In this document: piece after piece, positions 7,601 to 15,175 of the stretch | Numbering within the stretch: the first letter of the stretch is position 1 | How the letters are laid out: every line of letters begins with the position of its first letter | Source of the DNA: Lachnospiraceae bacterium | Lineage (GTDB): Bacteria; Bacillota; Clostridia; Lachnospirales; Lachnospiraceae | Assembly (NCBI GenBank): GCA_017443685.1 | Contig: JAFSYD010000090.1 | Coordinates: 1-19,016, forward strand | Direction: 5' to 3' | DNA length: 19,016 bases | The notes under the pieces: generated by a model | Seen by the model: the letters and a program-made list of their open reading frames with translations, nothing else | Databases searched by the model: none | Told to the model about the DNA's origin: nothing | Made by a program: the position numbers and the translations under genes

Positions 7601-9038
7601 CGAAGTGGTGGGAGGCAAGAGGTCCTCCTCCTTCATTTTCAACTGCTACCATACCTCCCCCAATGCGGCAGGCGGAGCAGCCTATGGCGTTCGCTCCGAA
7701 GTGCGAACCGTAAACAGTCCGCTTTCCGATACCCCGAAGAACACCTGGCAGGGCGGTGAAAAAGTGTACAACCTGACGGCACAAAACGGAAAGATCATCG
7801 ATATCTACGCCATTTGGGATGTGGACTTTACGCTGTCTCTTTCGGCGGATATCAGAAACGGAGATACCAACCGCATTGACCTGTATGATATGGGCGCCTT
7901 CCCCTACCATACCCTCGACTGCAGCTTGGTCATCTATGCGCATCTCGGGACAATGACCGGGCATTCGTACGGCGCGGCCAATCCGTATCTGCGCGGCACG
8001 TTTGCCCTGCCGGATGCCTATCCTTTCATCAAGGAGAAAAAGGTGACCGCACAGAACCACAGCTATTATGACGTGAATACGGATACCTGGGCCGATCATA
8101 CCTGGCATTACAGCCAGCAGGGATGGACCTGGTACCCTTCATCCGTCAATCATCCGAAAACGGGCAGGCCGGCCACCTGGCGCGAGGCGGATTATGTCAA
8201 AGGAGATTACCTGACCGCCGACCCCGCGCAGCACCGGCACTTAGACAACATCACTCTGCAATATACCGCCTGGCTCCTTTATGCCATAGCAAACCACCCG
8301 TCCAATGTCACGGCGGACAATACGGGTTATCTGACCGTTACCCTTTATGCTCTATGGGATGAGGCGCCGCAGATCGACGCATACGACCGGTATTTTACCA
8401 CCGGCGAACTGGAAAAATATCTTTCGGAGGGCACGCTTGGCACCATCCTTGCCGAAAAAGACGAGCTGCTTGTCAAAGATAAGGAGGACGGAATTCTCTC
8501 GAACGGCACCCCCGGCGGCATCACGTTTGCGGACGGCACGCCTGCGATCACGACGGATCTGAACACGAACGAGCTTTTAGAACTTTTGCATAACGGCGCC
8601 GAGCGCTTTGCCGTTTCCTTAACGATCACCTCAAAGGATAAGGTTGGGAACATAACGAGCCGCACCATCCTCATTCACGTGACATCGGATACGCCGATCC
8701 GCTCCATCAGCGACCAAAGCACCTATGCCGCTTCCTTCGTCCGCGCGATCGACCGGAAGAACTATGGGAAACACACCGGCACCGGCGAGGCCGCCGATAT
8801 CCGGGCCAACATAAACGGCGCCCTAAAGCCGTATTCTCTGTGGTACGAAAACGCGGATTACAAAAAAGTCATTACGGACGCCCTTGCCGTGATCGAAGCG
8901 AACAGCGGTTATATTTATTCGAAAACCTTCGACCGGCAGACCATCCGCCTCGTGCAGGAAGATATACAGACAAACGGATACGGCTTTACCCGGGCCGATC
9001 CCCAAAGATTAAAGCGGTGGATGCAGCGGTTCCTCTAA
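4650..9038 (+). CDS. Giant subtilisin-like (S8) protease with pseudopilin-like N-terminus and InlB-type repeats
   Basis: This 1462-aa protein is the last gene of the operon. Residues 1-24 form a membrane helix with a leaderless N-terminus, followed by a pseudopilin-like helix and strand region (25-130, including DARAVRENEIRTALSDAVEEAVEE). An Asp-rich linker (about 253-281) precedes a full subtilase domain with Asp289 (VIDTGVD), His322 (DGHGS), oxyanion Asn405 (AAGNEG) and Ser470 (SGTSVAA), so it should be active. Residues about 750-1235 hold several InlB B-type (Flg_new) repeats with GY-F-GW and YA-W motifs; an Ig-like region (1240-1345) and a helical C-terminal domain follow. There is no LPXTG signal and no Sec-type cleavage site, so anchoring through the pilin-like helix is inferred. 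Possible roles are pilus-borne host-protein degradation, peptide scavenging or processing of the other subunits. Confidence 0.9.
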   Translation: MKQIIYTLSGAMLCVLLFAALLSVDARAVRENEIRTALSDAVEEAVEEVHLAAIDHRLTDEELIALFTQLLLSRINVKGDAGGAGDPNFALTVDIAGADAEKGLLFAHIKETFTYPNGKTGTIEDTAKLLVEQEGTRGMHTVTYMHTDAAVLQSEKTGKRLHQIIKIYQTEDGQDPPTPAGDWVLLTQGTDGNLTYIPREEALHTQGIRVSGSAGFYPSPELHSHNGEYALPDTEDVLSDFIDEVNAVNKETGADGNDDDNDDTSVSGNNRGSDDDSDNSHPILVAVIDTGVDPALPNDPASPLFGRISKAVDPQISDTDGHGSAMASIIAGHTPDSVILLPIKAFHESGSGSIEAACDAMEEALSAGASVINLSFTGIGTSERMQALIRRANEKGCIVIAAAGNEGADVSDYVPANIAEAITIAAVEEDGTHPAYSNYGAAIDFAADGLARFPGLPEDDTDDIAYSGTSVAAAYASAYAALLLSAAPEEDIDVYASFLASAIDLGDPGRDDCFGHGYLSGEKLVRIAKEYLEDTKREVDEGPTPEIVPVTYAGSDITLTHAAYPVKTMTYSTTAPIQIKNFGAGASIRVAWDNSSGYNRNGGVTVSCNGTVQAGANYIDAVSTDGNFSVALGNFNFSRNGNYNMSHAIIISVTPGTKRGWVYQYAQQYKMETAAYSFSTSPVNSDYLYEPVGGYNSMQETAGSLILTSQPVAYWTSGPEQTVIPARPNDAAGCTLFVAPSKEGRYYTSYYGSWTPKATIVNYHGNGGTTTGNSRYKIDDGYFTFYDFSSSSNQKYFNKTATRPGYLFMGWNTKADGTGTDFPVGLDMEEYTLAHQELVVTIDIYAQWRIATYTVHFSGTPTAVRRNNIYGYPYSTEPQGYMADQVLIFGNSYTLNANAFTRNGYLFLGWSTSPTANSATYGDRGTVNNIISPASGVYEVTLYAIWQPITYRIRYNANGVNGGSAAIQTGTYDTAFWLYGNPFYEVVGGKRSSSFIFNCYHTSPNAAGGAAYGVRSEVRTVNSPLSDTPKNTWQGGEKVYNLTAQNGKIIDIYAIWDVDFTLSLSADIRNGDTNRIDLYDMGAFPYHTLDCSLVIYAHLGTMTGHSYGAANPYLRGTFALPDAYPFIKEKKVTAQNHSYYDVNTDTWADHTWHYSQQGWTWYPSSVNHPKTGRPATWREADYVKGDYLTADPAQHRHLDNITLQYTAWLLYAIANHPSNVTADNTGYLTVTLYALWDEAPQIDAYDRYFTTGELEKYLSEGTLGTILAEKDELLVKDKEDGILSNGTPGGITFADGTPAITTDLNTNELLELLHNGAERFAVSLTITSKDKVGNITSRTILIHVTSDTPIRSISDQSTYAASFVRAIDRKNYGKHTGTGEAADIRANINGALKPYSLWYENADYKKVITDALAVIEANSGYIYSKTFDRQTIRLVQEDIQTNGYGFTRADPQRLKRWMQRFL

Positions 9039-9063
9039 GGATAAGATCCGGTATCTGTTCCGG

Positions 9064-11196
9064 TCAGGACTTAAGCAGCGGTTCATTTAACGCGTTCGTT
9101 CCCTCCGCTACGAAAAGGCCGTCCTTTATCAGCGGAAAGCGGCTGCCGTCCGCGGCAACAACGGTGATCTCCCCCAGTTCCTCAAAGGGGATCGTGATGT
9201 CGGTATGACAGTTAAAATACGCCTTTTCGGGGGCCGTTTTCCTCAGCCGCGAGCAGGCGTTATCGCGTGCAACGACCTCTTTTTTGTCGGGGTTATACAT
9301 CGCGATATCCTCCGCATGGGAATAGCAGGTATCCCCCACCGCAAAATGCGGTCCCGTTTTTTCCGCGATCAGGATCGGAAGCCGGTCAAATATGCCGTAA
9401 TCCTTCGCCATCCGATACGCCGTCGTATTCGTTCCTATGGCAAACTCCCCGATCGGCAGCGTTTTATGCCGGTGCAGGATATTGTCGAAGATCAGCTTTT
9501 TGTTTTCCTCTTCGCTCGCAAAATTCTCGCAGGTATAATCCGTTATCATACCGTCCGAGAAGGTGATCCGAAGATTTTTAAAGCAGTAGTCGCCGAGGAA
9601 AATCTCGCTGACAAAGAGCGTCCCCCCGGTCCCCTCAAGCACCGGCGACGTGAAGACCTCGCCCACCGGAATGTTGACATCCGCAACGCAGTTTTCGAAC
9701 TTCGTCTGCCTGTCGGGATCCGTGATCGGATAAAGCTTCACCCGCATATCGGTCAGGTTCGCCCCCTTGCCGCGCACCAAAACCCACTCGCCGCGATCCA
9801 AAAGATCGATCAGGCGCTGCTGGATCGTCCGGTATTCCATATAGTCGAGGGTATTGATCTTTACCACCTCGTCGAAGATCCTTGCAAACTCCTTTCCGAT
9901 CGACGGATACGGATACGAAATGATCGTAAACGAATACTCATCTCCGGGAATGAACTTGTCGGTCAAAAGCCCGCTTTCATTGGAAAAACGCACGTTGATC
10001 GCATTCTGCTCATCGGTAAAAACGCGGTTTTGCCGCTTATTTACCGGCTCGAATTTATCCTCGCCAAACATTTCGATGACCGCGGGACCGCCGTAAAGCC
10101 GCACCTCTTTTTCGTTTGCCTCATAGGTATCCCGCATCACCTCTATGCGGCGGTTGGCGTAACGCGCATCAAGGATAAATCCGGCATCCTCCTTGTGGTC
10201 GTATTCGAACTGCCGGTTAACGGACACACAAGTCACCGACCGCCTTGTCACCCCCCGCCCCTGCACGCTAAGCAGAGGTTTTGGCACAAATGTCGCGCTA
10301 AGTCCGATGGCTGCAAAGTTTTTTACGGCAAGCCGCACCATGCGCTCCATTCCGAGCGGATAATCAATGCGTACCGTGCGTTTTTTTGTAATATCCTTCC
10401 TCGTAACCGAAAAGCCGATCCGATAACCTTCGGTAAATGTATCCGCCATCCGCTGCACGTCTTCTTCGGCAAGCGCATTCATGTATGCGGCAAGCTGCTT
10501 TTCGTTTTCACCGACATAGTATCCGTAAGCGTAGAGGTAGCGCAGATCGGAAAGGTCGGCCCCGGTGATGAGCCGATGGAAAAAGCCGTCCGTCCGGACT
10601 GCCATATCAAGGATCTGCTCCGCGGTAAACACCTCGGAATAATCATGGTAAAACCAATACACCGCTTCTTCGATGCGCTTTGCCGCCGCACCCGGGTCAT
10701 ACGCTTCTTCCCTGCCCGCAGCAACGCATCCGTAAACCTCGACAAACAGCTGCAAAAGAAGTAAAAACAGATCGTCCCTCCCCTGCGCCGCCCATACCGG
10801 CAGAGCCATAAGATCCGCCGAAAGCATCGATAATAACCCGCCGCATTCCGCACCGATCCTGTCATTTGCATACGCCGGGTCCGTATAGCTGTTTTCATAG
10901 TTTTCCGGAAGGACGAAGGCATAGAGCCTGCGCTGTTCGCCCGCCAGATCTTCCATGGAAGCGGACGCATTCGTTTCCGGTGCGTTTCCATCCGCTTCGC
11001 ACTTTGCGGCACCGCGCCAGAGGATGCCCTCTTTCTCTTCCTTCCGAAGCTTACTCCGATATTCGCACACCTCGCAGATCCATTTTGCACTCAAACAAAA
11101 GTAATCGCGAAACGACTCCGGAAGTTCATTTTCCGAAGTCATATCCGCGATCCGATCCACGATCAATCCATATTGTTCCTCATCAAACTCAACCAT
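9064..11196 (-). CDS. M29-family metallo-aminopeptidase with long N-terminal extension
   Basis: This is predicted to be a cytosolic enzyme that removes N-terminal residues from peptides. The C-terminal 410 or so residues contain, in order, the five metal ligand/catalytic positions of M29 (AmpS/AmpT) aminopeptidases: Glu513 (IPVGEV), Glu584 (GEFAIGTN), His617 (GPHFAVG), His664 and Asp666 (CHTD). Family members are usually about 370-410 residues. Here some 270 further residues precede the catalytic part; they are acidic and helical, with no domain I recognise. I place the start at ATG 11194-11196 (MVEFDEEQ), which overlaps the previous gene by 8 nt and has GGGG eight bases upstream; a longer frame to 11244 lacks support. 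It converges on the pilus-protease gene with only 25 bp between the stop codons. Confidence 0.85.
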   Translation of the reverse strand: MVEFDEEQYGLIVDRIADMTSENELPESFRDYFCLSAKWICEVCEYRSKLRKEEKEGILWRGAAKCEADGNAPETNASASMEDLAGEQRRLYAFVLPENYENSYTDPAYANDRIGAECGGLLSMLSADLMALPVWAAQGRDDLFLLLLQLFVEVYGCVAAGREEAYDPGAAAKRIEEAVYWFYHDYSEVFTAEQILDMAVRTDGFFHRLITGADLSDLRYLYAYGYYVGENEKQLAAYMNALAEEDVQRMADTFTEGYRIGFSVTRKDITKKRTVRIDYPLGMERMVRLAVKNFAAIGLSATFVPKPLLSVQGRGVTRRSVTCVSVNRQFEYDHKEDAGFILDARYANRRIEVMRDTYEANEKEVRLYGGPAVIEMFGEDKFEPVNKRQNRVFTDEQNAINVRFSNESGLLTDKFIPGDEYSFTIISYPYPSIGKEFARIFDEVVKINTLDYMEYRTIQQRLIDLLDRGEWVLVRGKGANLTDMRVKLYPITDPDRQTKFENCVADVNIPVGEVFTSPVLEGTGGTLFVSEIFLGDYCFKNLRITFSDGMITDYTCENFASEEENKKLIFDNILHRHKTLPIGEFAIGTNTTAYRMAKDYGIFDRLPILIAEKTGPHFAVGDTCYSHAEDIAMYNPDKKEVVARDNACSRLRKTAPEKAYFNCHTDITIPFEELGEITVVAADGSRFPLIKDGLFVAEGTNALNEPLLKS

Positions 11197-11518
11197 ACAG
11201 CATCCCCACAATATATAAATGCAGCCATAACACCAGCGATACAAGCGGCGTCAAAAGAGCGATCAGCCGCGAACGCATCGCAAAATCCGCGTTTTTGAAA
11301 ACAGGAACTCCCGCGGCCAGACAAAGCGCCCCCGCGAAGATGAACAGCACGCCCATACCGCCGATCCAGTTAGCCGTATTTCCGCCCGACCGGAAAGACA
11401 CATACATGCAAAAGAAGTATGCCATAACGGACACGGCTGATATTGCCGCGATCACGTACGCCGCCGGGGCCTCCGGCCGGTTCGATCCGATGGGATGATG
11501 TCGCCTGCGTCGTTTCAA
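11189..11518 (-). CDS. Small three-helix membrane protein (109 aa), unknown function
   Basis: After a basic N-terminus (MKRRRRHH) there are three hydrophobic segments (about 19-40, 50-71 and 83-106). A basic loop between the second and third helices (FKNADFAMRSR) suggests orientation by the positive-inside rule. The topology recalls small uncharacterised Firmicutes membrane proteins (DUF6142-like), an assignment I hold loosely. The start is TTG, fixed by a perfect AGGAGG (complement of 11524-11529) five bases upstream. It begins 16 bases after the lysozyme stop, and its own stop overlaps the aminopeptidase start (ATGGTTGA), so the three genes form one coupled operon. Confidence 0.75.
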   Translation of the reverse strand: MKRRRRHHPIGSNRPEAPAAYVIAAISAVSVMAYFFCMYVSFRSGGNTANWIGGMGVLFIFAGALCLAAGVPVFKNADFAMRSRLIALLTPLVSLVLWLHLYIVGMLYG

Positions 11519-11534
11519 GACGTCCTCCTGCTAT

Positions 11535-14192
11535 CTAAAAGTACCCTTCATTCATATCAATATGCCCTTTGACGCCGGGCATGGTGCCTGTCTGCGAATA
11601 CTGCCAGATATCGAATTTGAACGGCAGCCCGCACACCGTGTTGTACCGCGCACACCAGATGGAAGCGTTTAAGGTTCCGGTGTTGAGCTTTTCCGTAAAC
11701 CATTTATAGTTCGCGTAAATACCCGGACGGTAGCCCGCACCGCTTACGGTGACGCAAAACGCGTTCGCGATCGCGGTAAGCTCGTCTTTGCTGAGTCTGC
11801 CCTGGGCGGAATTTTCCATATCAATGTAGATTGGAAGGGACACGCCGCCCTGTTCGTTGGCAAGCATGATCGCAAGGGAAGCTTCCTCGACGGCTTCCAG
11901 CTCATTCATCGCCGTTGAATAGATGTAGATACCGGTCTTAACGCCGTTCGCCTTCGCTTCCTGCATATTCTTCGCATACATCGGATCGATGGAAAGAACG
12001 CCGTTGCTGCCGCGGTATGCGCAGCGGATGATCGCAAACGAAACGTTCGGGCCGAGCTTGCTCCAGTCAATATCGCCCTGCCCTTTCGACACATCCACGC
12101 CGTGGCCGCTCTTTATCACCGCGCCGTCTGAACCAAAGGTGTATTTTACTCCCTCGATGATCTGTTCTCCCGTGACCGGTTTGCCGTTCTCATCGAAGTA
12201 ATACTGCTTGCCCTCGATCGTCTGCCAGCCATAATATACCGCTTCGCCGGACTTCCGGTAAAGCGTCTTGTCCGCATCCTCGATCGTCGCAGCCGCCGCG
12301 TTGTCACCCTCGGTAACGTACAGCGTGTCGCCGTCTGCGTTCTTTAATTCTTCCTTAGTCCCGATGATCACTACCGTAAGCGTAACGGCAGCCGATGTAT
12401 CCCCGGAAACCTCCGACATCATACGAAAGCCGCTCTTCTGATAAAGCCTCGCCGTCGGAGCCGTCCCATCCGTTCCGCCGCTGTTCGTATCCGTTTCGCT
12501 GCCGGCACCGTTCGATGTCCCGGCGTCCGTCCCCTGCGATCCGGTACTGCTGTCGGACGCACCCGCGTTCTGTGATCCGGTGCTGCTGTCGGACGCCCCT
12601 GCATTCTGTGCTCCGTCGCCGCCGCTTTCCGTACCGGATGCACTGCTGCCTGCCGCGTCCGCTCCGGAATCGTTTCCATTCCCTGCTGCAGCGTCTGTCC
12701 GGGATGCGCTTCCATTGCCGTCCGACGCATCCGTCCGGGACGCACTCCCACTGCTGCCCGACGCAGCTTCATTGTTCGAACCCGAGGAACCTGCAGCATT
12801 GGCATCCGTTACCGCGATCCCGTTATCCGCCTGGTTCCCGTCGCTTTTCTCGACGGATGATCCTTCACTGCCTGCCGGTCTTTTCACCTTCGCGTTGAAC
12901 GTGACATTTACCTCGGTATGCGATTCGATCCCTTCCGCGGCTTTTAATGTGATATGCGCGCCGCTCCCTTCGACCGAAAGCGCCCCCGTGTTGCTGCTTT
13001 TTGCCGAGATCACGCCGACCTCGTATCCCTCCGGCGCGATCGTTTCCGTGTCGATCGTGATGGAATTCGCCGCCGCATCCGACGAGGAATACAGAGTGAC
13101 CTTCGATGAGTCGATCGTATATACCCCCGTGCCGTCGGACAGCTTCGCCGTCTTTTTCTCGCCGTTCTTGGAAGCTTGCAGGGTCACCGTCTTTGCTTCT
13201 TCAAAGTCCCCGGTCTCTTCTTTTTTGGATTCCACGATTTTTACCGTATCGGTAAAGGTCTCTTCCACCACCGCGGCTTCAGCCGGCTTCTCTGCCTCGG
13301 GCGCACTTGCCGCAACCTTTTGCTCAATGTTTTCCACCGGCTTGTACTCAAGCTTTTCCTTCACCGATACCGGATTCGCGTACATCGCTGTGTCAAATCC
13401 GCTCTGCGGCACGCAGAGTGCGCAATAATCACCACTGTCGATATCCGTGATATGGATCTCGCCATCGCTGTCTTCATCCGTATAGGTCTCGCCGCCAAGT
13501 GCGCCGAGCGCCTCGCCATAGGCATTTACCGCCTCCTGCTTCTTCGCGAGATAATAATCATATACCGTGACCGGTTCGCCCGTATTCGCGTTCTTCCAGA
13601 TGACAGCGGTATCCTCTTCGGCCTTTTCCCACGCAAAAAGCGCGGACAGCTGCGACTGCTTTGCGGCAGCGTCACCCCCGGACGCTAAGATCCCGTCGAT
13701 CTCCGCGGCGATCGCCTCCTCATACAAAAGATCATCAAACCCCGCCGCTTTTAATTCCGCAAGCTGCTCGCCCGCCGCGTTTACCGCGTCTGCCTGCGGC
13801 TGCACCCCCGCTTCCGTCCCGCTTGCCATAAGAACAACCGAAAACGGAACGCCGGTCACCTTTTCGCCGCTGCCTTCATCGGTGAAAAAGATATCCAGAT
13901 CCTTCTCCATCGAGCTTGTGGTCACAATGTATTCTTTGATATCGGGAATCTCGATCGTATATTCGTCCGGCACCGGCTCCGCGGCCGCCGGTGCCGCCTC
14001 GACCGCAGTGATCGGAACGGTCTGCGCCACCTTCACCTTTGTCTGATGCGTCACCTGGTAACCGACCATACCGCCGCCGACCGCGCTTACCGTCATCGCA
14101 CCGGTCGCAATGCCCGTTACGACCTTCTGCCGGATCGACCACGACGCGGCCATCTTCGCCGCTTCCTTCAGCGTCTCTAAGATAAGATTCAT
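11535..14192 (-). CDS. Membrane-anchored GH25 muramidase with Ig/SpaA-like regions and cell-wall-binding repeats
   Basis: A predicted surface lysozyme that cleaves the glycan strand of peptidoglycan. A membrane helix lies at about 22-46 and is probably an anchor. Residues about 95-270 resemble a SpaA/Cna-B-type beta domain with a helical insert (ending HITDIDSGDYCALCVPQSGF), and 340-440 another beta-rich region. A Ser/Gly/Asn/Asp linker follows (444-575) with 12-residue tandem repeats, then choline/cell-wall-binding-like repeats (about 650-692, YYGWQTIEGKQYYFDENGKP). The C-terminal GH25 domain (697-885) has Asp700 (HGVDVS), Asp791 and Glu793 (IYIDMEN), the expected catalytic residues. GGAG seven bases before ATG supports the start. 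It heads the operon that ends with the aminopeptidase. Confidence 0.92.
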   Translation of the reverse strand: MNLILETLKEAAKMAASWSIRQKVVTGIATGAMTVSAVGGGMVGYQVTHQTKVKVAQTVPITAVEAAPAAAEPVPDEYTIEIPDIKEYIVTTSSMEKDLDIFFTDEGSGEKVTGVPFSVVLMASGTEAGVQPQADAVNAAGEQLAELKAAGFDDLLYEEAIAAEIDGILASGGDAAAKQSQLSALFAWEKAEEDTAVIWKNANTGEPVTVYDYYLAKKQEAVNAYGEALGALGGETYTDEDSDGEIHITDIDSGDYCALCVPQSGFDTAMYANPVSVKEKLEYKPVENIEQKVAASAPEAEKPAEAAVVEETFTDTVKIVESKKEETGDFEEAKTVTLQASKNGEKKTAKLSDGTGVYTIDSSKVTLYSSSDAAANSITIDTETIAPEGYEVGVISAKSSNTGALSVEGSGAHITLKAAEGIESHTEVNVTFNAKVKRPAGSEGSSVEKSDGNQADNGIAVTDANAAGSSGSNNEAASGSSGSASRTDASDGNGSASRTDAAAGNGNDSGADAAGSSASGTESGGDGAQNAGASDSSTGSQNAGASDSSTGSQGTDAGTSNGAGSETDTNSGGTDGTAPTARLYQKSGFRMMSEVSGDTSAAVTLTVVIIGTKEELKNADGDTLYVTEGDNAAAATIEDADKTLYRKSGEAVYYGWQTIEGKQYYFDENGKPVTGEQIIEGVKYTFGSDGAVIKSGHGVDVSKGQGDIDWSKLGPNVSFAIIRCAYRGSNGVLSIDPMYAKNMQEAKANGVKTGIYIYSTAMNELEAVEEASLAIMLANEQGGVSLPIYIDMENSAQGRLSKDELTAIANAFCVTVSGAGYRPGIYANYKWFTEKLNTGTLNASIWCARYNTVCGLPFKFDIWQYSQTGTMPGVKGHIDMNEGYF
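12535..12606 (-). repeat. Two tandem 36-bp units in the lysozyme linker
   Basis: Units 12535-12570 and 12571-12606 are near-identical and each encodes a 12-residue linker repeat (GASDSSTGSQNA, in-frame). A second short duplication in the same linker encodes GNGSASRTDA twice (about 12675-12750). Unit length in whole codons allows expansion or contraction without frameshift. Confidence 0.8.
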
Positions 14193-14379
14193 TCCTTGGC
14201 TCCAAAAAACAGTTCAAATGAAACATAAGTCAACACTATTTTATTGTATATCGGCAATTTGGAAGAATAGTTAACAGTAAAATGGGGATTTTTTAGCGAT
14301 GTTGGTTTTGCTTTCAACCGGGTGTTTTCTTAAAGAACTGATCCAGTCGGTATGTTACAGACTTTGCGAGCCAAATTTC
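14193..14379. other. Intergenic region between larE and the lysozyme gene
   Basis: There is no coding potential in this 187-bp gap. On the minus strand it must carry the 3' end of the lar operon and the promoter of the lysozyme operon. The AT-rich block TATACAATAAAAT (complement of about 14238-14250), with TTAACT about 18 bp upstream, is the best promoter candidate. TTGACT (complement of 14228-14233) has no matching -10. I see no convincing intrinsic terminator for larE. Confidence 0.35.
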
Positions 14380-15174
14380 CTACCCTTCGCGGTTCATTTT
14401 TCCGCTTATAAAACCCTCCAGATCGAGGGTAACATACAAAAATCCGATCTTGCGGAACGCATCGACCAGCTCGTTCCGATGCGCCATGATCACAGGCATA
14501 TCTTCCTGCGGCACTTCGATCCGGGCTGTCTTATCCTGCAAACGTACGCGGTACTGCCGCAGTCCGAGCCCGGCAAGCAGCGCTTCCCCCTGCTCTGCCA
14601 TCTGAAGCTTATGGGCCGTGATCTCCTCCCCATAGGGGATGCGCGTTGCCAGACACGCAAACGACGGCTGATCGGCAGTCGGTAATCCCAGCTTCCTTGA
14701 TAGCGCACGGATCTCTTCCTTATAAAGCCCCGCCTCCTTAAGCGGGCTTCGGATGCCAAGCTCCTCGATCGCGCGAAGTCCCGGCCTGAAGTCACCGAGG
14801 TCATCCATATTCGAGCCTTCACATACGAACGACAGTCCCATTCTTTCCGCTTCCTGCCCAATCTTTGAAAAAACGGCTTTCTTGCAATGATAGCAACGAT
14901 CCCGCGGATTGGCCCGGTAAACGGGAAGCTTAGTCTCTTTCGAATCAACACATATCTGCCGGATCCCTTCCCTTTTACAAAACGCTGCCGCCTGATCTAA
15001 CTCGTACTTCGGAAAAGCCGGTGAGACCGAGGTAAACGCTGCGCACCGATCACCCAGCACGTCATATGCCGCCTTTAATAAAAAAGTCGAGTCCACCCCG
15101 CCCGAAAAGGCGATAGCCGCAGCCCCCATTTCCTTCAGGATACTTTGTAACCGCTCCATCTTTTCCATACACAT
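14380..15174 (-). CDS. larE: LarE, pyridinium dithiocarboxylate mononucleotide synthase (sulfur transferase), three-cysteine type
   Basis: LarE adenylates the carboxylates of pyridinium-3,5-biscarboxylate mononucleotide and replaces oxygen with sulfur in nickel-pincer cofactor synthesis. The ATP-binding PP-loop SGGVDST is at residues 24-30. Cys174 (PSFACLATR) aligns with the sacrificial cysteine (Cys176) of Lactobacillus plantarum LarE. Cys94 and Cys97 (RCYHC) complete a three-cysteine set like that of LarE proteins that hold a [4Fe-4S] cluster and act catalytically, so this copy may be Fe-S dependent. The length of 264 aa is normal. I start at ATG 15172-15174, one base after the larB stop (TAAGATG), which gives direct coupling; a longer frame to 15234 lies entirely within larB. 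Confidence 0.92.
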   Translation of the reverse strand: MCMEKMERLQSILKEMGAAAIAFSGGVDSTFLLKAAYDVLGDRCAAFTSVSPAFPKYELDQAAAFCKREGIRQICVDSKETKLPVYRANPRDRCYHCKKAVFSKIGQEAERMGLSFVCEGSNMDDLGDFRPGLRAIEELGIRSPLKEAGLYKEEIRALSRKLGLPTADQPSFACLATRIPYGEEITAHKLQMAEQGEALLAGLGLRQYRVRLQDKTARIEVPQEDMPVIMAHRNELVDAFRKIGFLYVTLDLEGFISGKMNREG

Positions 15175-15175
15175 C

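Noticed and set aside
9039..9063. Bidirectional terminator between the convergent operons
   Set aside because: Only a short CCGG repeat pair is present in 25 bp, without a stable stem or T/A tracts, so it is not supportable.
9205..10764. 519-codon frame on the + strand
   Set aside because: Antisense to the M29 aminopeptidase, whose five active-site positions are intact; the + strand translation is basic, repeat-free and unrelated to any family.
12580..13428. 282-codon + strand frame rich in Ala, Ser and Pro
   Set aside because: It is a shadow of the Ser/Gly/Asp linker and beta region of the GH25 lysozyme on the opposite strand.
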